Below are positions 33,822 to 47,099 of a stretch of 64,000 nt of DNA, piece after piece (positions within the stretch are counted from its first letter, which is position 1; each line of letters begins with the position of its first letter). The DNA lies in contig JAKTNV010000004.1 of the NCBI GenBank assembly GCA_022747635.1, positions 22,877,969 to 22,941,968 on the forward strand, written 5' to 3'. Origin of the DNA: Hetaerina americana. Its lineage: Eukaryota > Arthropoda > Insecta > Odonata > Calopterygidae. The notes below the pieces were generated by a model that was given only the letters and a program-made list of their open reading frames with translations, did not search any database and was not told the origin of the DNA. The translations under genes and the position numbers were made by a program.

Positions 33822-36800
33822 TAAATATAATACTCGTCAAGTAAACTGTAATAAGGCATTACTCGTATATTAAATTGAAAAATAGACAACCGAATCACCT
33901 CACGTTGACGAAAATTGGTACGCGACAATGACATGGCCATTAGAGACAACCCACTCACTGAATGGAAGAATCTTGACAAATGGCGTTGAGAGGTCATTGA
34001 GTAAGTACCTTTATGGGAGCTGATTTCTGTATCATGTGCTTACATTGACTCGTTCACATCGTTTTCATTGGAAACGGAAGGAATCGAGCCTGAAAAACGT
34101 AGTGTTCTGGCATAGAAAAGGGTGATTACGTGAAAATTACGAAATTGTTTTCGCGACACTGTCATCCAGTGCATTTGGAGCTAATCGATTCCTCACCAAA
34201 GTTCTCGACTTGTGAACGATCCTCGTGAATGATTCAACGCCTCCTCAACGACGCCAAATTAGTTCCAGCTGTCCGACAATCCCGATCAGGCGAAGGGTAA
34301 GGAAAAGAACGACGGAATGCATACAACACGCCGCCCGTTCAGCTAAATGCGGCCCTCCGTTCGGATGCTAAAAACTGACCGACGCTTGTGAAAGATTCAA
34401 CGATATCCTCGACCTCTCGCCTATCCATCACGATTCGAGAATTGTTTATCCCGGAAGCGAAAAGTAATTTATTCCATCTGAAATCGATGATTTCAAACGC
34501 AAGCGCTCTAATTTCGGGGCAGACACACTTCGCGACTCTTTAGTGCAAGTGATTTTTTTTTGCTTTTATTCTGATTCCACAGGATTTTTTTTATCATGAT
34601 ATACAGAATGGTTTTTACAAGCTCCAAACTTTTATAGTAAATACATCTCCCTCTATGCTCCCGAAATTACATCTTTTCATACTCTTTTTCTGTATCGATA
34701 AACATAAAAAAAGGTTTCATTTCTTGATTTCTATGTTTAAATTAACACGCTAAATTCCATATTTGGTGATCAGGAGAAATCATACGAATATATTCGTTGC
34801 TGTTGGAGTGCGAATACGTCGACTCTTTAGCAAAAAAAGATGATTTGTTGACATCTTAGACCAGATTTAACGCATAAAATCATAATAATTTCCATTTTTG
34901 ACTCATTGTACTATCTGTGATCTAACTCTATAGTTTAAACAGAGCGATTGTTTTTCAGTCATTTATCATTTGCATTTAGAAGTCCGTGGAAAATATCAGG
35001 TATAACCCAGGTCCTTTCAAACACGATGTGAATACATTTCGAAAATTAACCTACAGAATGAAATAGCAAAATATCGTTTTTTTTTATTTTAACATATTTT
35101 TTAAATCACCATTAAATAATTTTATTCATTCATACTTTAACATAGGCCATATAAATACAATACAACAATTCTAAACTGTTCGCATTTTGCACTGATCGTA
35201 AAGTATATTAATGATCTTAAATAATTCTCTAAATCGCTTTTAAAATACCCTACCAACTAGAAGTTGGTTTCGAACGATTACTTAATACCTTTATTTTCTA
35301 ATTATTTCTTATAAATATTCGCTGGTCATGTCCATTATTGCCATAATCTTCTAAGCAACTTTACAATATTAAATGTTTTCTTATTTTTCAAAATAAGTAT
35401 ACAATCCAGATAGGGAATTCCTAACTCTTAGCAAAATCCTTTCCGACGAACATAATTTTTCCCGAACTGCCATTCACCTTTTTGCTGAAAGAAATGCCAA
35501 TATTTTTCCTTCCTATTTCAATTAAAGGCATTAAATTTCAACACACATTCATGTCTCTTGAAAATTTCAAAATTCCTATACAATTTAAATACCTATTAAT
35601 TCACAAAGCGGACGCAGTAATAATCGTAAGTACTGCATTCAAATGCGGAAGGTTTCTATAAATAAATTAAAGTATTGCTAAACTTTTAATTTTATTTCCC
35701 AAAGTAAAAGTAGATAGTTAATTCAATTTGCGTAGCAATTCATTCACTCTAGATGCATAATGATATCGGGTTTTTGATATTATTCAACCTATCAACTGAA
35801 TGGCACAAAATATCTTCTAAGGTTTTTTTCATATACTGACACACTGAACACAAGTTGGATATTAGTGCTCAATAGGAAAGTAATAACAGTAACACGCCAT
35901 CTATGGCTGAGTGTTACAGCATTGATTGCTAATGTGATATCCCAAAACAGACGTCTGAATCAAGAGGCCTAATGAGATGATGTCAATTGATATTATATGG
36001 AAACCCAACCCAAATACCAAGGAATGAGGTCTCGGCTACAGTGTTGCAAATATACGCCTTTGAAGGAATTATATTGATGAATACAAAATTATGGAAATGG
36101 ATGCCAAAGTAGCAGATTCAAAGACTCCATCTTCCCACGGTCAATACGGGATAGCAACTGTACGGTTATAGATAGCAAAAATCACACTTGCCACCAATTG
36201 CGTCTAGAAAATATTTATTTCACTCACTTTTCAGGTACTTTTCCAAATCTCGTATGTTATGCTGCCAAAACCCATCCAGCATGACCGCAATAGATTGCCA
36301 ATAAAGAATGTAGTGCTCGTAATAGTGTGACTGGCTCTGGTTTGTTTGTTTTCTAACTTCTACTTCCATTCCTCGTCTATCTCAGAATGGGGACGCCACC
36401 CCTGCTTACAGCGATGTGTCACATTAGCTGTGTCTTTGGGGGCGTAGACCATGAGCAATGAGGATAATTTCAATAAGGTAGAATATGCACAGTTAAATAT
36501 TTGACCTTTGGATGTAAAAAGGATGTAAAGTACATCTACGTATTCTCGTAAAATTCTCACTTTAAGGAGAGAAGGGTTGTTTCCATTCAACTTTATTACT
36601 AACTAGAGAGAGATGAATGCATGTATACGAGCTAACAACATTTCAGAGGCGAAGGTTCCGCTTGCCCACTATTTGGGGAAAATTACAAGTTTAACGTGAT
36701 AATTCATAATTAGATCACCAAGGGTTTAATTTGATTCTTTCCCTATTACTTCCCCAAGCACTTGGCAAATATGGGACAAGGATCAGGGATCCTGAACAGT

Positions 36801-38009
36801 GCGATGACAATCTCTCCGTTCTCCTGACGTCCGCTTCCACCAATGCTAACTCTCCTGAATTGTACATAACACCCCGGGGATGCGATCTCTCGCCGGACGT
36901 AGGTGATTTAAACCGGAACGGTTGGCGTCCGTGTGCACGAGGATTCCTAACCCCTCTCCTCCCTCCCTGTGGCCAAACGCTCATTTGCGGTCCCTTCGTG
37001 TGAGCGTTTGTGAGAGCTTGTTCTCTTTGCCATCCGATGCCCGAAGCAGGTGCCCAAAAAGGTCAGCCAGTGTAAAGGAGAATTCGGCGCGGTGGAAGAG
37101 GTAAAAGGGAGTGTCGGAATCGCGAAGAACACCAATTGAAACACTCGGATGAAGAGGAATGTCAAAAAAAAATGGGCGACCGAATTCATGCCCTTCTCGC
37201 GCCCTGATGATACAAACATTTTGAAACGAACACTTTATTGGCCGGAAATTAATGAGTAAAACGACTACCCCGGCGATGTAATGAAAACATTCCGTCGCGG
37301 CGTGGAAATATATTCTCAAATGATCGTGAGGGTGATTAGACACCTGCATTTCGTTTTTGAAATTTTGCCACCAATTATTTTGAAAAACATTCAAATTAAG
37401 GTTTTGCAACAGAAAATTACTTATGCCATCAAACCGACGGCAGATCAAATGAATCATGCATAGCATATTGTATTGGCATGAGAGAAGAGCATTAAAACAT
37501 GGGTGAGCACACTGCTCGAATAAGAGCTCTTTCCGCGATTAACATGGCATATCGCGTACCTCTCAGGTAGTACAGAACCAGCGCTGCGCTGAATACTGGG
37601 CCGTAAATATGGTACTTTGAATTGACTGGTAGTTTTTTTATATCCTTCAGAATGACGACAAAAAATCTTATTATTTTCCTTTCAATGCTCGTTTTAGTTA
37701 GATGCCCCATCACATTCCGCGTCGCAAAATTCAATACTTCTTATGGAGTATCTCTAACTTTCTCTCGCAAACCTTTCAAAGCTTTACATCCTGTCCTTTG
37801 CCAATTAGCCAAACCAATTTGCCTCCACAGCCGTTTAATTACTTGAATACCATAATTATCCGGAGCGTAATTGCATGCAGGTCAGTGTTTCCAGCGAGAT
37901 GGAAGCGTAACTTCCTGAACTAGTACTAATTAACTGCCAGTGAAACCATTCCTACCCTAGGGCGCCTCATTAACAAAAGTCAAATCCCCTGATAAAACAT
38001 GTGACGCTT
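33822..38009. other. no firm gene; several unexplained segments
   Basis: 34190-34460 is locally GC-richer with an imperfect internal repeat (GTGAATGATTCAACG and GTGAAAGATTCAACG). 36770-37000 is a GC-richer segment with open frames on both strands and no domain. 37492-37850 (-) stays open except for one TAA and reads IKRLWRQIGLANWQRTGC, then ATRNVMGHLTKTSIERKI; I do not recognise it, and it could be a degraded element ORF. The remainder is AT-rich and featureless. Confidence 0.4.
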
Positions 38010-38530
38010 GAAATTATTATTATTATTATTATAAATACACATGTGCTAATAGACACTGTCAGGTGGCACACAAGTCCCAAACAATTGCAAAATATAATAC
38101 ATAAAACCAGACAAACACAGATCTCTTTAACAAAACAAGTGAATCCCCATCCCATTTACAACCATTAACCAGCAAGAAAAAAAAAGATACATAAAAAAAA
38201 ATTAAGCTATAACATATAATACCATACACCACACATAAATCAAATTTTTACATATATACCTTACATCTATTCTTAAAAGTATACACTCTGTTAGGAAAGG
38301 GCTCGAATATTTTTGCAGGTAAGGTGTTCCACTCAACAATTGTTCTATTTAGAAATGAAAATTTTTTTTATTTGTCCTCTGTGCCCGGCATTTTATCTTA
38401 AATTTGTGATCATTTCTGCCTATAAAATTTGGGTTCCCCGCCTCTTTCCTAAGATCTGCCCAAGCTTTCTCCCCCTTCAAAATTCGGAACATTCCACAAA
38501 GTCTGCTTACTTTTCGGCGAAATAGGCGGT
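38010..38530 (-). mobile_element. Jockey/CR1-like LINE, 3' end
   Basis: On the minus strand: RRKVSRLCGMFRILKGEKAW, NFIGRNDHKFKIKCRAQRTN, then in another frame LNRTIVEWNTLPAKI and TFKNRC. This matches the conserved C-terminus of Jockey/CR1-type RTs (HKxKI...RTxxxKxSFFxRTIxEWNxLPxxI...TFKNRL). The 3' UTR runs to a (TAA)n tail, seen as (ATT)n at about 38016-38032 on the plus strand, a common tail type for these elements. It is 5'-truncated and frameshifted. Confidence 0.78.
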
Positions 38531-40594
38531 TACTACCGATTTTTTTCAGAATATGAGAACTGGTCTAAGAAATCCAAACTCTAATTAATCATTGTTATTC
38601 ACTCCGATTATTGATTATTTTACCTCATAATAAAATCAGATTTTAAATTTCAAATGCCTACACGTTTGATATTTTTCAATTCCCGTTTTAAATAACACTC
38701 AAGCTGAAAATCACTTCTTTTACCAGCAGGTCTAAGCAAATATTCACGTGCCTCTCAAAGCAATTAATTAATAGAATTTAGGATCTATTTATTTAAAGAT
38801 ATACCGAAATACACATAGCCTTTTGTACAAACTGTAAAAGAACATATTCTCTTGTGCCTATACTACTACACATCACTAGCAAACATAATTTTCCCGTGGA
38901 CTACTAATTGGCACAAAGTTGATGTGACCTCGTTGAGGGGGGAACTTAGGCATTTGGCATTAACGTAGTGGCAATTGACATATGAAACATGAGAGAACCC
39001 TTACTACCAGTCTCAAAGTTCACTTTTGTGGAATGAGAGATATTTTCTTCCCTCTCATGAATGCGATCTTTTGTTCCTTCGCACGGTACCAATTAGTAAG
39101 ACATTAAGTATTTAAATGAATGAGGTTCAACAACTACATTTCAACTTAGTACCCCGAGATGATTGCCTTGCTGAAATTCTTCCTAGAATGTATGATACAA
39201 AGTTAGAGAACGCTCAGGAACTTCTAAAAACAATTAGCGAATCCTAAAGCTTTAACAATCATCATGTTCTAAAACTGGTATCTCATATAATGAAATTTTC
39301 AAAAAACCTGAAACGGTTAAAAGTCTACTCAAAGACAGCTGGTTAAATGTACAAATGAAGACGCTTCAGTAAATCATATTTATAAATAAAAATAATTATT
39401 TGGCATGGCTATCAATGGTCCTGACAGAAATGGAGAAAATGGAGAACTTAAAGCAGGAGAGGTAATGGCAGGAAAATTATAAGTATGTTGGACAGAATGA
39501 AGGGTGGTATAAAGTATGCATTTTCTTCATTTATTGAAGGGTGACTTAGTGTCTTAATGGTTTCTAAAAACTCTCTGTGTACTCCCTTCCTTCCTCTACC
39601 CCACGCATCCTATTTCTATTATCGCAGACTTACACATCCCACTAGCTTTCAATATTCCTGTATCTTTGCCTTTATATCTTTTCCTCAATATTTCCTTATC
39701 TTTACCTTTTCCATTTCCACTTCCTATCTTCACCCAACCAAACTAAAAACTAAACGTTGCTCATCTCAAAATCATCCAACCTGCGCTCAATCTGTATTCT
39801 CATAGACAAGGCTATGTGTCCATAAATTACTACGCTCTACTTTAAAACATTTGCAAATATTTTATGACTATGTATTTAGTGCACCTGACTCAATTCCCTT
39901 ATCGCCTCTTTTTCTACCGAAATTCTGCGAATGCCTCCTCTAAACAAATGACTTGCTTCAATGCACTCCCCTCTTCAATTTGTAACATGAATTTCCCATT
40001 TCTGTATAATTTCATTGCTCTTTTTTGTTGTAGTAGATAAACTTGATTCCATATACGATAAGTTTCATCGATTTCTCATGAATAGTTTTACGATTCACTT
40101 CTTTTCAAATAACTGACCTCTATAATGAGTAAAAATGGAGATATTTATATTTATTCTGGATTTGCATTGCTACACACGACGTCGGGATAAAATAAGAAAT
40201 TTGAAATATATGCAAATGTGAGATTTTTTAAATTAAAGCATATATGTAAAGGTTTTCAAGATATTTGGATAAATAATATAGTATTTTAAGAAGAGATAAT
40301 AATAGATTTAAACTAATAAGTTCAATTTCTCATTCATTTAGTCTTATTCTAGGAGTCTAGTAGCATTAAATTTGGAAGTATTTCGGAAATAATATCTTGC
40401 AGCCATCTATTGGCGGTTAATTGAGCTAAAATTATTTTTGTTTAAGGGGATAAAATCTGAAGGATGGAGGCCGATAAAGGCCGAAAGCTCATTTGCAACA
40501 ATTTGCTTATAACATGAGACTGTGTTCTTTCAAATTATATATGGACCATTTATGTACATGTGTAGCGTATATATCCTGATTGTTCCTACCCATG
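38531..40594. other. no recognisable gene
   Basis: AT-rich. A pyrimidine-rich frame at 39557-39805 (+, 82 codons) has no domain. Confidence 0.5.
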
Positions 40595-41185
40595 ACCTAC
40601 AGTCTTGACGTGGTGGAAAGGCTACTGCCGTCGGATGAAATCTGGAGCGTAATAATAAATGCTCCTGGAAGTGTCACCTATGCCAGATATGGTCGGAACC
40701 AAATGAAGGTAGTCCACGTCTGTTATTCAGAGAGGTGACAGCAAAGGCGTTTACCCCAGTTGAGCGGTCATTTGAGTAGCACTGCTACGTGAAAATACTA
40801 TTTGAAAATTCATGCAAACCAACTCAATCATTCCAAAACTCAGTGATGCTCATTGATATGAGTTAAAAGTCCAGTCAAGTGAAGGACTCGGCCGTATGTC
40901 GTGCAGGACACGGAAAATGTTAGGCTTCTGCGTTGGTCATCTCACGAAATCCTTGCAAATCTAAATCAATAGCAACAGCATTGAAGACACAAAAATGACT
41001 GAACCAGTAAGAAAAGGGGCTTTGAATGTTAAGATGATTTGGGGCCAGGGTAATTAAAAAAGTATAAAGCGGGAGATGGAGAGACGAAATATAGATATTG
41101 AAGACCAGTGCGAGGTGAGATGGAAGGATAGCGGGGATTGCTGGAGTGATATTTAGAGGGCCAATCAAATATTTATTTTAAACGT
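40595..41185 (+). mobile_element. LINE 5' fragment: 5' UTR and start of endonuclease
   Basis: 41021-41165 reads ALNVKMIWGQG, then REMERRNID and EVRWKDSGDCWSD. This parallels the endonuclease start of RTE/BovB-like LINEs (WNVR..., MERLNIDILGISEVRWKGSGEFWSD) and the copy at 23.6 kb. The preceding 400 bp (TTGACGTGGTGGAAAGGCTA, CTGCCGTCGGATGAAATCTG) look like its 5' UTR. The fragment ends at about 41185, where a SINE begins on the other strand. Whether it is the 5' part of the family seen at 19.7, 44, 58.8 and 60.5 kb is not testable here. Confidence 0.65.
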
Positions 41186-41189
41186 GTTT

Positions 41190-41370
41190 AAGTGAGATGA
41201 GGTTGTGACGGCATAGTCCTTTTTCCGCCAAACCCCTGAACATAATTTTGAAGAAAATTACAAACGCCCAAGCCTTGGGCGGAGGAAAACTCACCTAGGT
41301 GAGAATTGAACGCACGACCTGTGGGTTGGCAGGCCAGAACGTTGCCCCACCGCTACCGGAGCCGTGAGGG
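41190..41370 (-). mobile_element. tRNA-derived SINE
   Basis: Minus strand: GGCTCCGGTAGCGGTGGGGC (A-box region), CTGCCAACCCACAGG (anticodon arm) and GTGCGTTCAATTCTCACC (B box) in tRNA order and spacing. A body follows with TTCCTCCGCCCAAGGCTTGG and an A/T-rich tail near 41180-41200. It sits immediately after the LINE 5' fragment, so it may have inserted into that element. No clear target-site duplication was found. Confidence 0.75.
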
Positions 41371-43944
41371 ATTAGGTATATATAGGGGGAGAGAGCCCGC
41401 AAAGGGTAGAAATGGTAATGAACCGAAAGGTAGGAAGACAACCAAAACACAGAGAATAACATAGTGTAAGCGAGTGAAATCAATTTATCACTTCTTAAGA
41501 TGAGTGTGGTGCATCAATATTTGTCTCGCCTAAGTGTTAAATCTCCAGATAGGTATAAAGAAGAGGAAGAGGTAACACTTGGAGAGGAGAAAGCAATAAA
41601 ATAAAAAGAGTGACAAGGAAAATTCGGCATACATTAAAGGGGGTGAATAAAATAGCAGTAACGGGATGAAAAAACCGTGACAACAGCTATATACTTGGAG
41701 CAATGGCTGTATCAATTTGTAAATATTTTTGCAAAATTTTAAATAAAATTTGTAAAAGTGGGCATTCAGTTAAAATATCACTTTACATGGGAGTAAGTCC
41801 TTTGCCTCGCCAAGAGACCATACGCCTTTTTGACGAGGATTGTCAGTCGACATCGTTCCGAGGTAAATAAAAAGTAGATAAGAGATTTTACTCTTTCTTG
41901 ATGCTAAATATGAGAAAATATATCTGATTATCTCCAAGCCTTCTGAGGTTTGCTTTTCAGCCACTTGGTGCAGTCACTTTCCGAATCAACGTAAAGGAGG
42001 GAATAAGTAAGGCACCATTAAAATTAGAAATAATTCCATGCAGTAGGTTCAAAATTCGAACAGCTGACTTCTTGTAAACAGTTAACTCCTGGCATCACTG
42101 TAAAAATGTAAATCACTTATTTATTTAAACCAATCTTATGTGAAAATAAAAAGACTTCTTGGAGGGGAGTTTTTTATTTATTAATATTCTAATATATTCT
42201 ATTCGGATGCATTTTTCAAATTTTATATCAGAAAGTAGACTTATTTCCTTCCAAACCGAACATAATCATCTCTCCTGAGTAGGGCGGATTGATTTTAAAT
42301 GGTATGCATAATAAATTTTACGGTATGAAAATAGATTCTGGCTTTTTTCATTATATACAAATAAAGCGTTTATTTTGGGATATTCAATCTAATACACTCG
42401 AAAAAACCTCCTATTTGCACATTTTCAATGAATAAAATAAATGTTTTCATCCTCAGTGAACGTAACATCACCGAAGTTTTATCCATTCAACGCCAGCCTA
42501 GCCTAATATCAAAGTAAACTAAGGCTTAGAATTCGGATTTTTGTCTACCGTGGGCGTGAAGCCAGGATCAGGATTTTTAACACGAAGCGGTTCACTCGCA
42601 GCATTCAAAATTCCCACAAAGCCTGAGCACAGAGAGATATAAAAAGAAGATATCACTAGAATTTTCCCTTAGATGTGTCGTGGACCTCGCATTACGCAGA
42701 TTTGGAGAGGGAATAAAAATAAAAAGATGAAGGAAACCTGAGGCTTGGCTCGTGATGTTGCTACTGAAGGTTTTCAGTTTTATGATTATCATTCCGATCT
42801 CAGCGTCCTTCTAGCACTAGGAGCGACTATTGGTGCAAGCTCGGAGAATGAAGTGCCTTAATACGTGCTAGGAATGATAATGAGACCAAAATAATGAACA
42901 TGAGTTGGATGTTTTAAGGATATAGTTTTCAACAGGAAATACGAATGGTGTAATAATAAGCACGAATATGATGTTTTAGGGATATAGTTTTAAACAGGAA
43001 ATACGGATAGTAAAGATTGAACAAAGGATAGTGAGAGCTTCACATTTGAAATTGTGCGCCATTGAAAAACCGCCTGAAGTTTCAAAGCCGGAGAAAATAT
43101 TTTAGGAATTTAAAAAATAGAGAGATTAGTGGGAATCAAAACGCAGCATAAATTTAATCATTCTCTATACATAAAACAAACATTTTTCTTGTACATTAAA
43201 AATTAATTTCATCGCAAAAATACGATTAAATTTCTCTGAATAATAGGCATATTTTGCATTAACTCCAAAACCCAACAAATGTGTTATCAGCAAATTAAGA
43301 GCGATTATAAAAAATTTGACAGGAAATTATTATATTCTCAATTATATTCATAACCTATTAAAGGAAAATAAAGAAATACTTTGAGTGACCTGATATCATA
43401 TAAAATTTTGATAATTGTTTCCTCTAACTAGTAGTTATAATGTCACTCAAATATTTTTACTTTCAAATTGTTAAAAACAATATAAATAAGGTAAATTTCT
43501 TATGATTACCTTTCATGAGAAATCCTATAATGTATGACAGTTTATTAAAAATGCCAACCGTCGGGAAAACAGTATAAAAAACGACTTTTGATAAGCAGTA
43601 GATAGTATTCATGGCTTTTGAATTATCTATATGAAGTGGTTATCAAGCAAGGTATTCTGTTTATAAAATATTAAACTATTTTTTTAGACAATGGTTTAGA
43701 TTTTTGTACGCGCATATTTTAGGGTTCCTATACCAAAATCAAATTGCTGCAAATCTCAGTATGTGAAAGAAAATTTTGCCCATAAATTACTTACCGTTTT
43801 GCTTTAGTAGTGGGAAAATAATAAAAATTTTCCCAACGTACTTTTTCCTAGTAGTTACCACATTAGTCTCCAATAGGTAATAATGGGTCGGCCCAAATAA
43901 AAATTTAACAGAGAATCCCCGTTTCTTCTGTGAGAATCGAAAAC
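41371..43944. other. no recognisable gene
   Basis: 41390-41720 is purine-rich on the plus strand. Apart from the tandem duplication at 42908-43012, no element, tRNA-like box or exon was recognised. Confidence 0.5.
42908..43012. repeat. local tandem duplication, 62-bp period
   Basis: GATGTTTTAAGGATATAG at 42908 recurs as GATGTTTTAGGGATATAG at 42970. The match continues through TTTTCAACAGGAAATACG and TTTTAAACAGGAAATACG. Two copies of about 43 bp are separated by 19 bp. Confidence 0.85.
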
Positions 43945-44305
43945 GCAGAGCGTAGATGACAAAGGTCTTAAGTGAGGACGTTATGAAAAGACCAGCGGAT
44001 ACTTCTTTGAAGCATAGTTTTCTACGGCGCGGAAACTTGCTGGCTGATGTAGAACGCGGAGCATTTTGGTTGGTGATGGATTGTTGAAGACTGTGATACA
44101 AGAGTGAATTTTAAGCAACCAGGTTGGGAGAGAAAAAGAATATAGCTATTGGACGGAAGCGAGGAAGGCAGAGAGTATGCTGAAATGTGGACGAATTTGT
44201 TGTAGTGTTAGGTGCCAGCCACCTTCTGTCGTGTCAGGTGAAGCTTATACGAGTGTGGAACATTAATATCGGTGCGTCCATTCAAAACCTACCTTAGGCG
44301 GTAGA
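43945..44305 (+). mobile_element. LINE 3' relic with internal deletion (same family as 19.7 kb)
   Basis: The plus strand reads LSEDVMKRP and, at the DNA level, TACGGCGCGGAAACTTG, parallel to LSKDVKKRL and TACGGCGCGGAAACGTTG in the 19.7-20.2 kb copy. It then jumps to GDGLLKTVIQE, parallel to GSGMLKTVIEG, so about 75 codons are deleted. The 3' UTR ends GTCCATTCAAAACCTACCTTA, the family end motif. No microsatellite follows this copy. Confidence 0.72.
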
Positions 44306-44439
44306 CCATTTACCGCCATCAATATTATAAATCGGATACGCAAATTAGGCGGCCCGAGATGTCAACACGAGATACACGTATTTAGGGTGAATTCATGTAC
44401 CATGATGATGAATAGGTGCTTACGTCGTACTCTTTCGAT

Positions 44440-45070
44440 TGGCGGGAATATGCCTTCGGCCATTCCTGTAATTCCCTCTCGCGCCCGTCCGAGAGAACTA
44501 CTCAATTGGGAGCGGCGCCGAGGAATTGAGAATTACCAAAATTGAGATGGACACCTGTTTGGAGGGTCGTTAGGTGGCCCTCACCCCCACCCTAGAGGAA
44601 GTGGGGGGCGCACGGCTGAGGAGAGTGGGAGCGCCAGGGGTAAAGGGCGATAATAGGACTTGACAGCCGACCGCTCCGACTTTCCAACCATCCTCCCACC
44701 CACTCCACGACTGCTACACGCACCGAAACACTCACTCACGACATGTGCAGCCTCTCCCGCGCCGTCCTTCTTTTAAAAAGCCGTCTCCCTTCCGCTCCGC
44801 TCACCTTGTTTCTCTCTCTCTCCATAAAGAGAAACGGAAGAAAAAATAAAAAAGAGCCCCCTCCTCCTCTCCCCGTATCTCCGTATCCCACTCCTCCGCT
44901 CGCGATCTCATATTATGCCTAACTCTATTTCCGGCGGCTTTCAGCCAAAATATCGAGCGCTGACTCTCCCCTCCGTTTCGCCCATCTGGTTCGCGCGATT
45001 TGGCGGGAGGGCGCCCGAAAAACGCCCGTGTAGACCGCGCGGAGCGAATAGAAGAGAGGATCGTGCAATG
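44440..45070. other. GC-rich, CpG-rich block
   Basis: Contains many CG dinucleotides, a C/T-rich tract with (CT)n near 44810-44822, and CTTTTAAAAAGCC at about 44770. Open frames on both strands (71 and 100 codons) show no domain. It resembles a promoter/5' UTR region in composition, but no gene could be attached to it. Confidence 0.4.
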
Positions 45071-47079
45071 CATTATGAATGCGATGCGAAAATTATGGCC
45101 CAATATTCAGGGTACGTGATACGTAAATAAACCAACTCATATCCTTTTTTATGCGGTTTCCAGTCATGCGGGTATCCTAATTCAGGCCCTAATTTTATTG
45201 AACTTTAATCCAATTTTTTTGAAAAATATTGCTACTGTCGTTAGATATAAAATTTTATTATTCAAGGCTACCGACATATTTCCATTTTATTTTCTAGCAT
45301 TATCGGTAATCTAACAAACACAGCCTTTAATTGAAGAATTATCGGTTATGCAGTATTTTCTTTAATCTAGATCGGGCCTATAAGGTCCGGATGAGTAAAT
45401 TTCAGAGATATAATCACACGTCAAAGTTATGTCCAAATTTAAGTTTCGTCAAGGTAAGTTATAGGACTAGACTGCGTTTTTGGTTATCCTATGGTTTAAG
45501 ATATGAATCGAATCTCAAATGAGTCCATACTTGAATGCCCACGCGGTTTCTTGCAATAAATCCAATTAACTCGTCTCCGTTGTGGAACCAAATAAAATCG
45601 ATCCGCTCTCGTTCATTTAAGGGCTACGGGTTGGTGTACTGCAAGGAAACCTTTCGTCTTGCTTCCAGGATTCAGTTTCTTTGATTTATGTGTTATAAAT
45701 TGTTGTAGATAAAAGTCAAAATACCATCCCTATCGTGTCTCTGTTTAATTACTTCCCTAAAACGCAAATTCTCTGGCACTATTCTTATCTCTTTCGTATA
45801 AATATAAAAGATTTAAATAGTCACCTGGTGCATATAGTATACTGACTTTTCAATCAACTGAAATTTCCCCCTTCATTATTTTGGCGAATAGATTTTACAC
45901 ACTCTTAATGGCATTTTATCCTTGTCTATGCTTTTAAAATGTGAAATTTTATCACACAATGATCTAGTAGGTCTCTTAGTCCTTTTGTCAACAACTTGGC
46001 AATTTGTGCTTAATTCAGACTGACTAAATTTAAAATACCCTTTTTTGCTTCTATTTCACCGATTTATTTCTTAACATATCGTCTTTTTGCATGATTTTCC
46101 CTTTCTCCAAGTTCGGAGAGGAGTACTGCTTTATTTCTGAATATGATTTTGATATCCAAAAAATCCTTTTTTTATCACAAAATTTCGAAGCAACTTACGT
46201 AATATTGAGAAAGTTTCACGTCGGTTTACCTTTGCCTTCAGGTTTTATTAGGTCGTCTTAACGAGGGAGAGGCGCCTTTGGTAGCAGCCCCTTAACTACT
46301 TCGTCTCCCGTGTTTCTTGGTGTCCTTTTCCATACAAAAGGCCACCGCCCCCCTGAGAAGCCCTTTTCTTAAAAAGCGAGTGCTTTATCAAGGGTTATTA
46401 ATAAGTTAACTCTACTTAACACTAAAAGTTATTAATCTCTTTAAAATAGCCAAGGAAATCTCAATAGCGGTATAAAAATAGTGAGAGAGCATGTAGAACA
46501 ACTAAAAAGAAAAACTAAATGAATTACGATAAAGCAGATTTAATGATCGTACACGTATATTGAACCTGGAGTATTCGGAGAAATAATAAGAATAGGTACA
46601 GAGGCAGAAGAGGAGCTAACAGGTGAAAATGAAAAAAAACAGAGGTTTCCTACATGGAAAAATATTCTTTAAGAAATAAAATTAAAATCAAAGTAATTAC
46701 ATGGAATTGCATTCAAGAAATAGGTTGGACAACTGTTTCGTTTCAGTGCTTTTCTCTATAAGTTTGAAACGGAAAATTCATTGAAAAGAAATAGAAAAAG
46801 CTGCAAGAGATGAATAACAGTAAAAATTATTGAAAGAATAACGGAAAATACTAAATACCATACAATAGTAGAATTGAAGGTTGATGGAGCAGATTATGTT
46901 CTTTAAAGAAAAAAAGTACTGAGAACAGCGTGAGAATACACCAAGAGAAAGAAAGATCAATCTAACCGTCAGATACCTGATGGTTAAAAGGTAGAATGCA
47001 GTTAAGAGGAGTATTACTATCACTATATAGAAAGCTATACAATTTCACTCTTAATAAAGATTTATTCTAGAATAGTGTC
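45071..47079. other. no recognisable gene
   Basis: AT-rich, short frames only. 46250-46380 is locally GC-richer without a recognised motif. Confidence 0.5.
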
Positions 47080-47099
47080 GATGCACTATGTCATTTTTA

